Source of the DNA: Desulfobacteraceae bacterium
GTDB taxonomy: Bacteria > Desulfobacterota > Desulfobacteria > Desulfobacterales > DAOWNP01
DNA length: 11,985 nt
Assembly: GCA_030642545.1 (NCBI GenBank)
Contig: DAOWNP010000036.1
Coordinates: 1 to 11,985 of the forward strand
Direction: 5' to 3'
Positions 1 to 6,014 of this stretch are shown here, piece by piece (the stretch's first letter is position 1; each line of letters starts with the position of its first letter). The notes beneath the pieces are model-generated. The model had not been told where the DNA came from. It made no database searches and saw nothing but the letters and a program-made list of their open reading frames with translations. A program made the translations under genes and the position numbers.

Positions 1-2
1 CA

Positions 3-1379
3 TATGCCATAAAACTAATAAAAAAGCAAAAAGCTTATGTATGCAGCTTAAACGCAGATCAAACAAGAGAGTTTCGTGGAACACTTAAAAAGCCTGGTAC
101 AAACAGTCCATACAGAAACAGAACAATTGACGAAAACTTAGAACTTTTTACAAAAATGAGCAAAGGTGAATTTGACGATGGAGCACATGTTTTAAGAGCA
201 AAAATTGATATGGGTTCTCCAAATCTCACTTTGCGTGATCCTGTAATTTACAGAATAAAAAAAGTTACCCATCACAGAACAGGTGACAAATGGTGTGTTT
301 ATCCTATGTATGACTTCACTCATTGCCTTTCAGACTCTATTGAAAACATAACGCACTCTTTATGTACTTTGGAATTTGAAAATAACAAACCTTTATACCA
401 GTGGTTTTTAAATGAGTTAGATATCCATCCTCAACCAAAACAAATAGAGTTTGCAAGGCTTAATCTAACACATACTGTTCTAAGCAAAAGAAAGTTAAAC
501 GAACTTGTAGAAAAAAAGTATGTTTCAGGATGGGATGATCCAAGAATGCCCACCATTTCCGGATTACGAAAAAGGGGATACACTCCTTCTGCCATACATA
601 AATTTTGTGAAATCATTGGAATTGCAAAAAGAGACAGCACTGTTGATATGGCTCTTTTAGAGCATTGCATAAGAAATGATCTAAATAAAACAGCTACAAG
701 AGCTATGGCTGTTTTAAAACCTCTTCGTGTTGTTATAGAAAATTACCCAAAAGATATATTAGATGATGAGCTTGATTATATAAATAATCCTGAAGACTCT
801 TGCATGGGAACAAGGAAGGTTCCCTTTTCCAGAGAAATTTTTATTGAAGAGGATGATTTTTGTGAAGATCCTCCAAAAAAATTTTTCAGGCTGACAATAG
901 GACGGGAAGTTCGTCTGCGTTATGCATTTTATATAAAATGTACAGGTATAGAAAAAGATCAAACCGGTAAAATAACAAAAGTTATATGTACTTATGATCC
1001 TAAAACCCGTGGAGGTTCTTCTCCTGACAAAAGGAAGGTAAAAGCCACAATCCATTGGGTTTCAGCTAAACACTCAATAAAAGCAGAAGTACGTTTATTT
1101 AATAATCTTTTTACAAAAGAAAATCCAGCAAAAGATAAATCCGGTAAAAAATTTACAGATTTTATCAATTCTGATTCAGTTGAGATTTTAGAATCCTGCA
1201 GGATTGAACCGGGTTTAAAAAATGCAGATCCAAACACACGATATCAATTTGAAAGAAAAGGATATTTTGCCTTAGATCCTGATTCATTAACTTCTGATAT
1301 TCCTGTTTTCAACAGAATTGTATCTTTACGAGACACCTGGGCTAAAATTTCCAAAAGACAAAATAAAAAAAAGAGTTAA
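3..1379 (+). CDS. glnS: Glutaminyl-tRNA synthetase, 5'-truncated by window edge
   Basis: Class I aminoacyl-tRNA synthetase that charges tRNA-Gln with glutamine in the cytoplasm. The frame stays open leftward from the ATG at 156 to the window edge. The translated stretch before that ATG (YAIKLIKKQKAYV, then FRGTLKKPGTNSPYRNR) matches the family, so 156 is an internal Met and not the start. About 458 residues are visible. The E. coli enzyme has 554, so roughly the first 95-100, including the HIGH motif, lie outside. Visible hallmarks are the active-site stretch YPMYDFTHCLSD (about 303-338), ITHSLCTLEF, and the KMSKR-type signature VLSKRKL (about 477-497). After these comes the two-beta-barrel anticodon-binding domain, with EIFIEEDDF, RLTIGREVRLRYAF and GYFALDPDS. 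The reading frame is intact to a TAA stop. It converges on the next gene, which ends 56 nt away. The identification is very secure. Confidence 0.97.
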   Translation, partial: YAIKLIKKQKAYVCSLNADQTREFRGTLKKPGTNSPYRNRTIDENLELFTKMSKGEFDDGAHVLRAKIDMGSPNLTLRDPVIYRIKKVTHHRTGDKWCVYPMYDFTHCLSDSIENITHSLCTLEFENNKPLYQWFLNELDIHPQPKQIEFARLNLTHTVLSKRKLNELVEKKYVSGWDDPRMPTISGLRKRGYTPSAIHKFCEIIGIAKRDSTVDMALLEHCIRNDLNKTATRAMAVLKPLRVVIENYPKDILDDELDYINNPEDSCMGTRKVPFSREIFIEEDDFCEDPPKKFFRLTIGREVRLRYAFYIKCTGIEKDQTGKITKVICTYDPKTRGGSSPDKRKVKATIHWVSAKHSIKAEVRLFNNLFTKENPAKDKSGKKFTDFINSDSVEILESCRIEPGLKNADPNTRYQFERKGYFALDPDSLTSDIPVFNRIVSLRDTWAKISKRQNKKKS

Positions 1380-1435
1380 GAAATGATAACAAAATAAAAA
1401 TTTTAATTTGCTGTATAACAGCTATGCTATTATTT

Positions 1436-2497
1436 TTACGAATAAATCATATTATATTTTAACGGGCTTGCTGTCCATACATCAGGCTTAGGCAGGATGT
1501 GCTGCTCACCTACTATTAGCCAGTAGGGATCAGGGTTAATATCTCTTAATTTTCCATCATCCGGCACCCTTGCATGGCTTGTATAATTATAAGTAACTTT
1601 GAAAAGGCATATACTCTCTTTTGCCTCCCAAAGCACAACATAATTTTTTTTAAAATAACTTATTGTTATTTTATTTGCTTCAGCAATCTGTCCCATCTCT
1701 TCATTATTAAATTTTGCAAGTATTGCTTTTGACACTCCACGTTCAGAAGTTTTAAGAAGAGCTCTTGATTCACTACTTGCCGCATACACTGTAGTCATAA
1801 AATTAAGTTTTTGAAAATACTGTGAAGCTACAATAGCCGCTGTCCTCCGTCCACCAACCATAAAAGGTAACCCATAATACTCAAAAAATTTCTTTTGTAC
1901 ATCTTCTGCATATTTATCTCCTTTTTCATAAATATGCTTGGATATATATCTGAGTTTTATGGCAAGATCTTCAGCAGCATCAGCAACAGGCCAGTCAATA
2001 CGTACATGAAAATGAGTTACAGCATATCTGTCTCTTGCTGTAGATGCCCCGTCTCTTTGTATTAACAGTGCATAATCCACAGGCAGCAAATCTTTAATAA
2101 AATCATTAAAATGGACATTTTCAATATACTTTTGAGTTCTATCAAACTTTTCAGATAAAGAGAGCATTTTTGCTCTGATAAAATTAATTTTAGTAATCTT
2201 GTTCATATCAAAAAATCTGATATATTTTTTATGCACATGAGGTATAAAATCCTCCAATAAAATCACAAGAAATGCATTCTGACATTCATGCTCAACATTT
2301 GGGATTATGGCTCTTGGTTTTAACTCCCGCTTTTCTACAAAAGGATAGGCTATCTGTTTTTTCAAAAAATTGTTATAAGAATCAACTAATGCATAATTCA
2401 AAATAAACTGATCAAATTCATCTCTTAAAAGCTCATAATAGGAACGCCTTAACCTGTGTTTATAGCTTAGATTTTCTCTAAAATTCCAATGAACCAA
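1436..2497 (-). CDS. Hypothetical protein, 353 aa, family not recognised
   Basis: I do not recognise this protein. It starts with TTG (2495-2497). The start is supported by a clear AGGAGA Shine-Dalgarno 8 nt upstream, and no ATG occurs nearby. There is no signal peptide or obvious membrane segment, so it is probably cytoplasmic. Residues 1-130 are rich in charged and aromatic residues and probably helical. Residues 140-170 contain DYALLIQRDGASTARDRYA and HFHVRIDWP. Residues 214-250 (VGGRRTAAIVASQYF, then SSESRALLKTSERG) look like a folded core. The C-terminal 80 residues appear beta-rich (ISYFKKNYVVLWEAKE, PYWLIVGEQHI). No catalytic triad, P-loop, helix-turn-helix or cysteine cluster is evident. 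It sits alone between convergent glnS and the DedA-family gene, behind its own operator-like palindrome. That suggests a separately regulated, possibly accessory gene. Coding status is supported by length, ribosome-binding site and uninterrupted frame. Confidence 0.82.
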   Translation of the reverse strand: MVHWNFRENLSYKHRLRRSYYELLRDEFDQFILNYALVDSYNNFLKKQIAYPFVEKRELKPRAIIPNVEHECQNAFLVILLEDFIPHVHKKYIRFFDMNKITKINFIRAKMLSLSEKFDRTQKYIENVHFNDFIKDLLPVDYALLIQRDGASTARDRYAVTHFHVRIDWPVADAAEDLAIKLRYISKHIYEKGDKYAEDVQKKFFEYYGLPFMVGGRRTAAIVASQYFQKLNFMTTVYAASSESRALLKTSERGVSKAILAKFNNEEMGQIAEANKITISYFKKNYVVLWEAKESICLFKVTYNYTSHARVPDDGKLRDINPDPYWLIVGEQHILPKPDVWTASPLKYNMIYS

Positions 2498-2592
2498 TTA
2501 AAAAGTCTCCTGTAACTTTTTGATATAAAAAAGATAAATAATCTAAATTTTTATAATTATTTTTTTTTGGAAGACTGCTATTTCTATTTTTT

Positions 2593-2624
2593 TTAACATA
2601 AACTTACTGTTTATGTTAACATAA
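2593..2624. promoter_or_regulatory. Palindromic operator-like site with three half-sites
   Basis: An 11-bp perfect inverted repeat (TTAACATAAAC at 2593-2603, GTTTATGTTAA at 2609-2619, 5-nt spacer) overlaps a 14-bp perfect palindrome, TTATGTTAACATAA (2611-2624). Together they give three copies of the 9-mer TTAACATAA in alternating orientation. The site lies about 95-130 nt upstream of the TTG of the 353-residue gene. A transcript-end role is unlikely, because no T-run follows the hairpin on either strand (the T-run precedes it on plus). The symmetry fits a site for a dimeric repressor. The regulator is unknown. Confidence 0.55.
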
Positions 2625-2640
2625 TTTCACAAATAGTCAA
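2613..2640 (-). promoter_or_regulatory. Candidate promoter of the 353-aa gene
   Basis: On the minus strand, TTGACT (2640-2635) is followed after 16 nt by TAACAT (2618-2613), a 5/6 and a 4/6 match to -35 and -10 hexamers. The -10 lies inside the palindromic site at 2593-2624, as expected for an operator that blocks polymerase. The weak -10 keeps confidence low. The predicted leader would be about 110 nt. Confidence 0.35.
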
Positions 2641-2664
2641 ATATTAAGGCAAAAACAATTTTTT

Positions 2665-2730
2665 AAAAAAACTCAGGAATAGACTGCTCGCAATACAGGT
2701 TGCCTGCTGCATGAAAAGTTGTATTCCGAG
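2665..2730 (-). terminator. Rho-independent terminator after the DedA-family gene
   Basis: Reading leftward, CTCGGAATA (2730-2722) can pair with TATTCCTGAG (2681-2672), leaving one bulged T, and seven T residues follow immediately (2671-2665). The loop of about 40 nt contains its own small hairpin (CAGG-CAA-CCTG). It lies about 70 nt after the stop of the six-gene leftward block, the expected place for its terminator. The same left arm, extended to CTCGGAATACA, can instead pair with TGTATTGCGAG (2697-2687) with a single mismatch. Two mutually exclusive folds are therefore possible. Confidence 0.5.
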
Positions 2731-2790
2731 GATTAAATTTATTTTTTAACGCAGAAATTGGATAAATTAGCGTTTTGCATGTGCCTGTAT
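2693..2790 (+). repeat. Structured dispersed repeat, copy A
   Basis: Related to the element at 11847-11925, in the same orientation. The best-matching part is the right half: GCAGAAATTGG at 2751-2761, then TAAAT.AG.GTTTTGCAT and GCCTGT, with only about six differences over 39 nt. Both copies have complementary ends (here ATACAGG 2693-2699 with CCTGTAT 2784-2790, plus an inner TGCA/TGCA pairing) and both are followed by ATAGATAG. An inner hairpin AACGC/GCGTT encloses the conserved AAATTGG. This copy begins 10 nt past the stop of the DedA-family gene. It could be a REP- or MITE-like element. No coding capacity is seen. Confidence 0.55.
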
Positions 2791-2800
2791 AGATAGATAT

Positions 2801-3469
2801 TTACTCTTCGAGGTACCGGTCTATCTGTTTCTTATATTTTATCACAATAAAAATAATTATAAGACACAAACCTAATAATCCATATGTAAGCAAATAATTT
2901 TTTTCAAACAGAGCTGCTCCCTGACAACTCAACATATAAGTCCCAGGCAATCGTCCTACCAATGCAAGAAATAACAATCTTTTAAGAGGAAGTGTACTTA
3001 CACCTAAAAAAAGACAAAGATAATCTTTGGGAAAACCAGGTAATAAAAAAAGGATAAATAAAATTGAACTTCCCTTTTTTTTTATCAGTTTATCAAATTT
3101 GATGAAATTTTCAGCAGAAGTCAGTTTTTTTACCAAGTCTCGCCCAAGAAACCTGCCTAAAATAAAATTTATCCACGACCCTACTGTAAGGCCTATGGTT
3201 GAATAAATAAATCCGTGAAATCCTCCAAAAAGATAACCGCCTATAACACCTGTTGCTTCTCCTGGTACCGGAGCAAAAATCACCTGAAGAATCTGAAGCA
3301 AAATAAAAACAAGAGGTGCTTTAGATCCATAACTCTCTATAGAAGCTTTAACAGCATCCCTGTCTGATAAAATATTAAAAACAGCTGCAATATAATCATA
3401 AGAAACTACCACTACAAAAATCAAAATTAAAACAGATACGGATATAAACAAATATTTATTTTTACTCAA
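2801..3469 (-). CDS. DedA/TVP38-type (VTT domain) integral membrane protein
   Basis: 222-residue inner-membrane protein of the SNARE-associated/VTT superfamily (DedA, TVP38/TMEM64). Members are linked to lipid scrambling or transport and envelope integrity; the exact substrate here is unknown. The order is an N-terminal helix (6-23), a helix plus re-entrant motif containing FAPVPGE (65-71), a glycine-rich segment with GxxxGS (93-98) and GR (105-106), and a second re-entrant region PGFPKDYLCLFLGVS (144-158). GRLPGT (172-177) and a last helix (193-210) with a basic tail follow. The start is TTG (3467-3469), three bases after the pgk stop, with GAGGTG about 9 nt upstream and no alternative ATG near. 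It is the last gene of the leftward block, so it is probably translated from the pgk transcript. The membership is firm; assignment to the TVP38 or classic DedA branch is less so. Confidence 0.88.
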   Translation of the reverse strand: MSKNKYLFISVSVLILIFVVVVSYDYIAAVFNILSDRDAVKASIESYGSKAPLVFILLQILQVIFAPVPGEATGVIGGYLFGGFHGFIYSTIGLTVGSWINFILGRFLGRDLVKKLTSAENFIKFDKLIKKKGSSILFILFLLPGFPKDYLCLFLGVSTLPLKRLLFLALVGRLPGTYMLSCQGAALFEKNYLLTYGLLGLCLIIIFIVIKYKKQIDRYLEE

Positions 3470-3472
3470 AAC

Positions 3473-4645
3473 TTACAACACCTCAACTGCAGGAAGTTTT
3501 TTACCTTCAAGAAGACAGAGAAAAGCTCCTCCTCCTGTTGAAATATATGTGACTTTCTCTGCTTTTCCACTTTTATGAATAGCCACATCAGTGTCTCCAC
3601 CTCCAACAATTGTTACAGCAGAAGAGCCTGCAATAATAGCTGCCATAAACATTGTTCCCTTGCTAAAAGGCTCCATTTCAAATATTCCAAGAGGACCGTT
3701 CCACACAATAGTTCCGGCATCATTTAACGCTTCAGCAAACAGAAATGAAGTTGCAGGTCCCACATCAAGTGCCATCCATTCAGACGGTATCTCCTGGACC
3801 GTAACATTTTTTATATCAGCTGCAGCATCTATCTTGTCTGCTGCTACAACATCAACAGGAAGATACAATTTAATATTTTTTTGTCCGGCTCTTTTTATAA
3901 TATCAGATGCTTTATCTACAAGATCGTTTTCAATTTTTGAGCTGCCCATATCATACCCAAGAGCTTTAAGAAATGTATTTGCCATAGCACCGCCTATTAT
4001 GAGCTTATCTACATTATTAAGCATGTTTTCCAAAGCACATAGCTTGCTGGAAACCTTGGCACCTCCTACAACTGCCACAAGCGGTCTTTTAGGATTAGCC
4101 ATTGCTTTATCAAAATAAGCCAGCTCTTTCAATAAAAGAAATCCTGCACATTTCATACTGACAAATTCAGCAATAGCGTGTACTGACGCATTTTTCCTAT
4201 GAGACACAGCAAAAGCATCATTTACATATATATCACATAACTCTGATAAAGCTTTTCCAAATGCCTTGTCATTTTCCTGTTCTTCTTTATGAAACCTTAA
4301 GTTTTCCAATAAAAGAATATCTTCTTCTTTTAAATCTGAAACCATCTTTTTTACTTCTTCACCCACACAATCAGGTGCAATACTAACATCTTTCCCTATG
4401 AGCTTTCCAAGACAGACCGCGACAGGCTTTAAACTAAATCTATCATCAACGATGCCTTTGGGCCTTCCCATATGAGAGGCTATGATAAGTTTGCCTTTAT
4501 GTTCCACAATATATTTTAATGTCGGTAACACAGATCGAATACGGATATCATCTGTTATATTTTGATGTTCATCTAAGGGTACATTAAAATCAACTCTCAC
4601 TAAAACTGTTTTACCAGCTACATCTATATCTTTAACAGATTTCAT
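3473..4645 (-). CDS. pgk: Phosphoglycerate kinase
   Basis: Cytosolic enzyme that interconverts 1,3-bisphosphoglycerate + ADP with 3-phosphoglycerate + ATP, in glycolysis and gluconeogenesis. Length is 390 aa; the E. coli enzyme has 387. The family signature VRVDFNVPLD is at 16-25, and the substrate-binding SHMGRPKG at 57-64. The hinge and nucleotide domain shows VVGGAKVSSK (192-201), WNGPLGIFE (315-323), the ATP-binding GGGDTDVAI (348-356) and STGGGAFL (369-376). No key residue appears to be missing. The start ATG overlaps the stop of the upstream 91-residue gene by one base (TAATG), with AAGGA 7 nt before it. This indicates translational coupling. The DedA-family gene follows after 3 nt. The usual partner gapA is not in the window. 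Confidence 0.98.
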   Translation of the reverse strand: MKSVKDIDVAGKTVLVRVDFNVPLDEHQNITDDIRIRSVLPTLKYIVEHKGKLIIASHMGRPKGIVDDRFSLKPVAVCLGKLIGKDVSIAPDCVGEEVKKMVSDLKEEDILLLENLRFHKEEQENDKAFGKALSELCDIYVNDAFAVSHRKNASVHAIAEFVSMKCAGFLLLKELAYFDKAMANPKRPLVAVVGGAKVSSKLCALENMLNNVDKLIIGGAMANTFLKALGYDMGSSKIENDLVDKASDIIKRAGQKNIKLYLPVDVVAADKIDAAADIKNVTVQEIPSEWMALDVGPATSFLFAEALNDAGTIVWNGPLGIFEMEPFSKGTMFMAAIIAGSSAVTIVGGGDTDVAIHKSGKAEKVTYISTGGGAFLCLLEGKKLPAVEVL

Positions 4646-4920
4646 TATGCATTCCTTTTTTCATCAATATGCTTTTTTTGATTTAACTGCTTTTTTCTGG
4701 ACCACCGTTCAAAAAAACCAACAATTCCTGAAGCATATGCACGATCAATTTTTTCATGTTCAAGCTCTATTCCCTTTTTACATGATACTGCATGTTTTAA
4801 ACACAAAGTCTTATGTTCACACTCCATACAGGAAAAAGGAGAAGTTCTAAGACCGCTGTTATTATCCAACGGAAAAACTATATCAAGATTACCAAAACAC
4901 TCAGGAATATCCTTCATCAT
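4645..4920 (-). CDS. Small conserved-looking four-cysteine protein, 91 aa
   Basis: No named family recognised. The central stretch FSCMECEHKTLCLKHAVSC carries four cysteines at residues 31, 34, 40 and 47, spaced C-x2-C-x5-C-x6-C; a fifth is at residue 8. This could bind zinc or a small iron-sulfur cluster, but no ligand can be assigned from sequence. The N-terminus (ECFGNLDIVFPLDNNSGLRTSP) looks structured. The C-terminal 35 residues are amphipathic and end in a lysine-rich tail (RKKQLNQKKHIDEKRN), suggesting nucleic-acid, membrane-surface or protein contact. Two ATGs stand in tandem. AGGA lies 3 nt before the first and 6 nt before the second (4917), so the second is the better-spaced start. 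The gene lies 5 nt after gpsA and overlaps pgk by 1 nt. It is therefore a true operon member and not a chance frame. Confidence 0.8.
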   Translation of the reverse strand: MMKDIPECFGNLDIVFPLDNNSGLRTSPFSCMECEHKTLCLKHAVSCKKGIELEHEKIDRAYASGIVGFFERWSRKKQLNQKKHIDEKRNA

Positions 4921-4925
4921 CGTTC

Positions 4926-5954
4926 CTAATAAGCAAATTCATCTCTAAGCTCTCTTGTCATCAATCTGTATAGAGATTCATGGGGAAGAGCATTTTCATA
5001 TAAAATACGATAAACCTCATGACATATAGGCATCTCAACATCTAACTTTCTTGACAAATTATAAACTGATTTTGCAGTTTTAACTCCTTCTGCAACCATT
5101 CTCATATCTGATAAAATGGTCTCAATATTCATGCCCTGACCTACAAGCTTTCCTACTGTATGATTTCTGCTTAAATCACCAGTACAAGTCAATATGAGAT
5201 CTCCAACACCGGAAAGTCCTGTAAAACTTCTCAAATCTGCACCCAGTTTAAGACCGAGACGCTGCATCTCAACCAGTCCTCTGGTAATAAGAGCGGCTCT
5301 GGTATTTAACCCAAGCTCCATACCATCTATAATGCCAGCCCCAATAGCAATAACATTTTTTACAGCTCCGCCAAGTTCTGTCCCGATAATATCACTGTTT
5401 GTATAAACCCGAAACAGAGAAGTTGCAAAAACCTTTTGTACAAAACCTGCTATACCTGAATCTAAAGAAGCTACTGCAACTAATGTAGGAAGTCCACATG
5501 CAACATCTTTAGCAAAGCTGGGACCTGAAATAACAGCAATATTTTCCTTTTTAAGTTCAGGCATAGATTCAGCTATAACAGAAGACATAGTTAAATGAGT
5601 CTTGTTTTCAATTCCTTTTGATGCAGATACAACAATTGTGTTATCTGAAATACAATTTGACATCTCTTTTGCTATATTACGTACAAAATGAGAAGGAACA
5701 ACAACAACAACAATATCTTTATTATAAACAACCTTCTTCAAATCATTTGATGGAAAAATATTTTCTGAAAGAGAAAAACCGGGTAAATATATTTTGTTTT
5801 CACAAGAAGATAAAATCTGTTCACAAACTTCCTGCTCATACGCCCAAAGATCTACTCTGTATCCTTTTTTTCCAAGAAGATCAGCAAGAGCTGTGCCCCA
5901 GCTACCTGCCCCTACGACACCAATTTTATATGACAAAATCTGTTCTTTATTCAT
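4926..5954 (-). CDS. gpsA: Glycerol-3-phosphate dehydrogenase [NAD(P)+]
   Basis: Reduces dihydroxyacetone phosphate to sn-glycerol-3-phosphate, the backbone for phospholipid synthesis; a cytosolic enzyme. Length is 342 aa, usual for GpsA. The N-terminal Rossmann fold opens with IGVVGAGSWGTALA (GxGxxG at 15-20). Further motifs are VVPSH (85-89), SASKGIE (110-116), the family signature SGPSFA (143-148), and GGAVKN (195-200), whose Lys199 matches the catalytic lysine. TGLSGVGDLILTC (245-257) and the substrate-phosphate-binding SRN (262-264) follow. No classic Shine-Dalgarno stands before the ATG; the leader is almost pure A/T, with AAGGG only more than 20 nt away. Translation may rely on an unstructured leader. 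It follows gyrA by 60 nt and precedes the four-cysteine gene by 5 nt. Confidence 0.97.
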   Translation of the reverse strand: MNKEQILSYKIGVVGAGSWGTALADLLGKKGYRVDLWAYEQEVCEQILSSCENKIYLPGFSLSENIFPSNDLKKVVYNKDIVVVVVPSHFVRNIAKEMSNCISDNTIVVSASKGIENKTHLTMSSVIAESMPELKKENIAVISGPSFAKDVACGLPTLVAVASLDSGIAGFVQKVFATSLFRVYTNSDIIGTELGGAVKNVIAIGAGIIDGMELGLNTRAALITRGLVEMQRLGLKLGADLRSFTGLSGVGDLILTCTGDLSRNHTVGKLVGQGMNIETILSDMRMVAEGVKTAKSVYNLSRKLDVEMPICHEVYRILYENALPHESLYRLMTRELRDEFAY

Positions 5955-6014
5955 ATTAATTTATTTTATTTTAAAACCCTTGAAATTAAAACTAAGCCCA
6001 AAAAAAAACTATCA

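Noticed and set aside
156..158. ATG at 156 as the start of glnS
   Set aside because: The upstream codons to the window edge are open and encode family-typical GlnRS sequence, so this Met is internal.
759..1237. Minus-strand open frames within glnS
   Set aside because: Overlap the conserved anticodon-binding domain of glnS and have no protein-like features or start signals.
1410..1422. Hairpin GCTGT-ATA-ACAGC between convergent glnS and the 353-aa gene as a bidirectional terminator
   Set aside because: The stem is only 5 bp with a 3-nt loop, and the T-run (TATTTTT) starts about 9 nt later on plus. Too weak to call, though some terminator is expected here.
2693..2790. Structured repeats as integron attC sites
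   Set aside because: No recognisable GTTRRRY/RYYYAAC core pair, no integrase or cassette array nearby, and only two scattered copies.
3591..4118. 175-codon open frame on plus opposite pgk
   Set aside because: It lies entirely antisense to a secure pgk, has low-complexity Ser/Ala/Thr/Pro-rich product, and no ribosome-binding site; a shadow frame.
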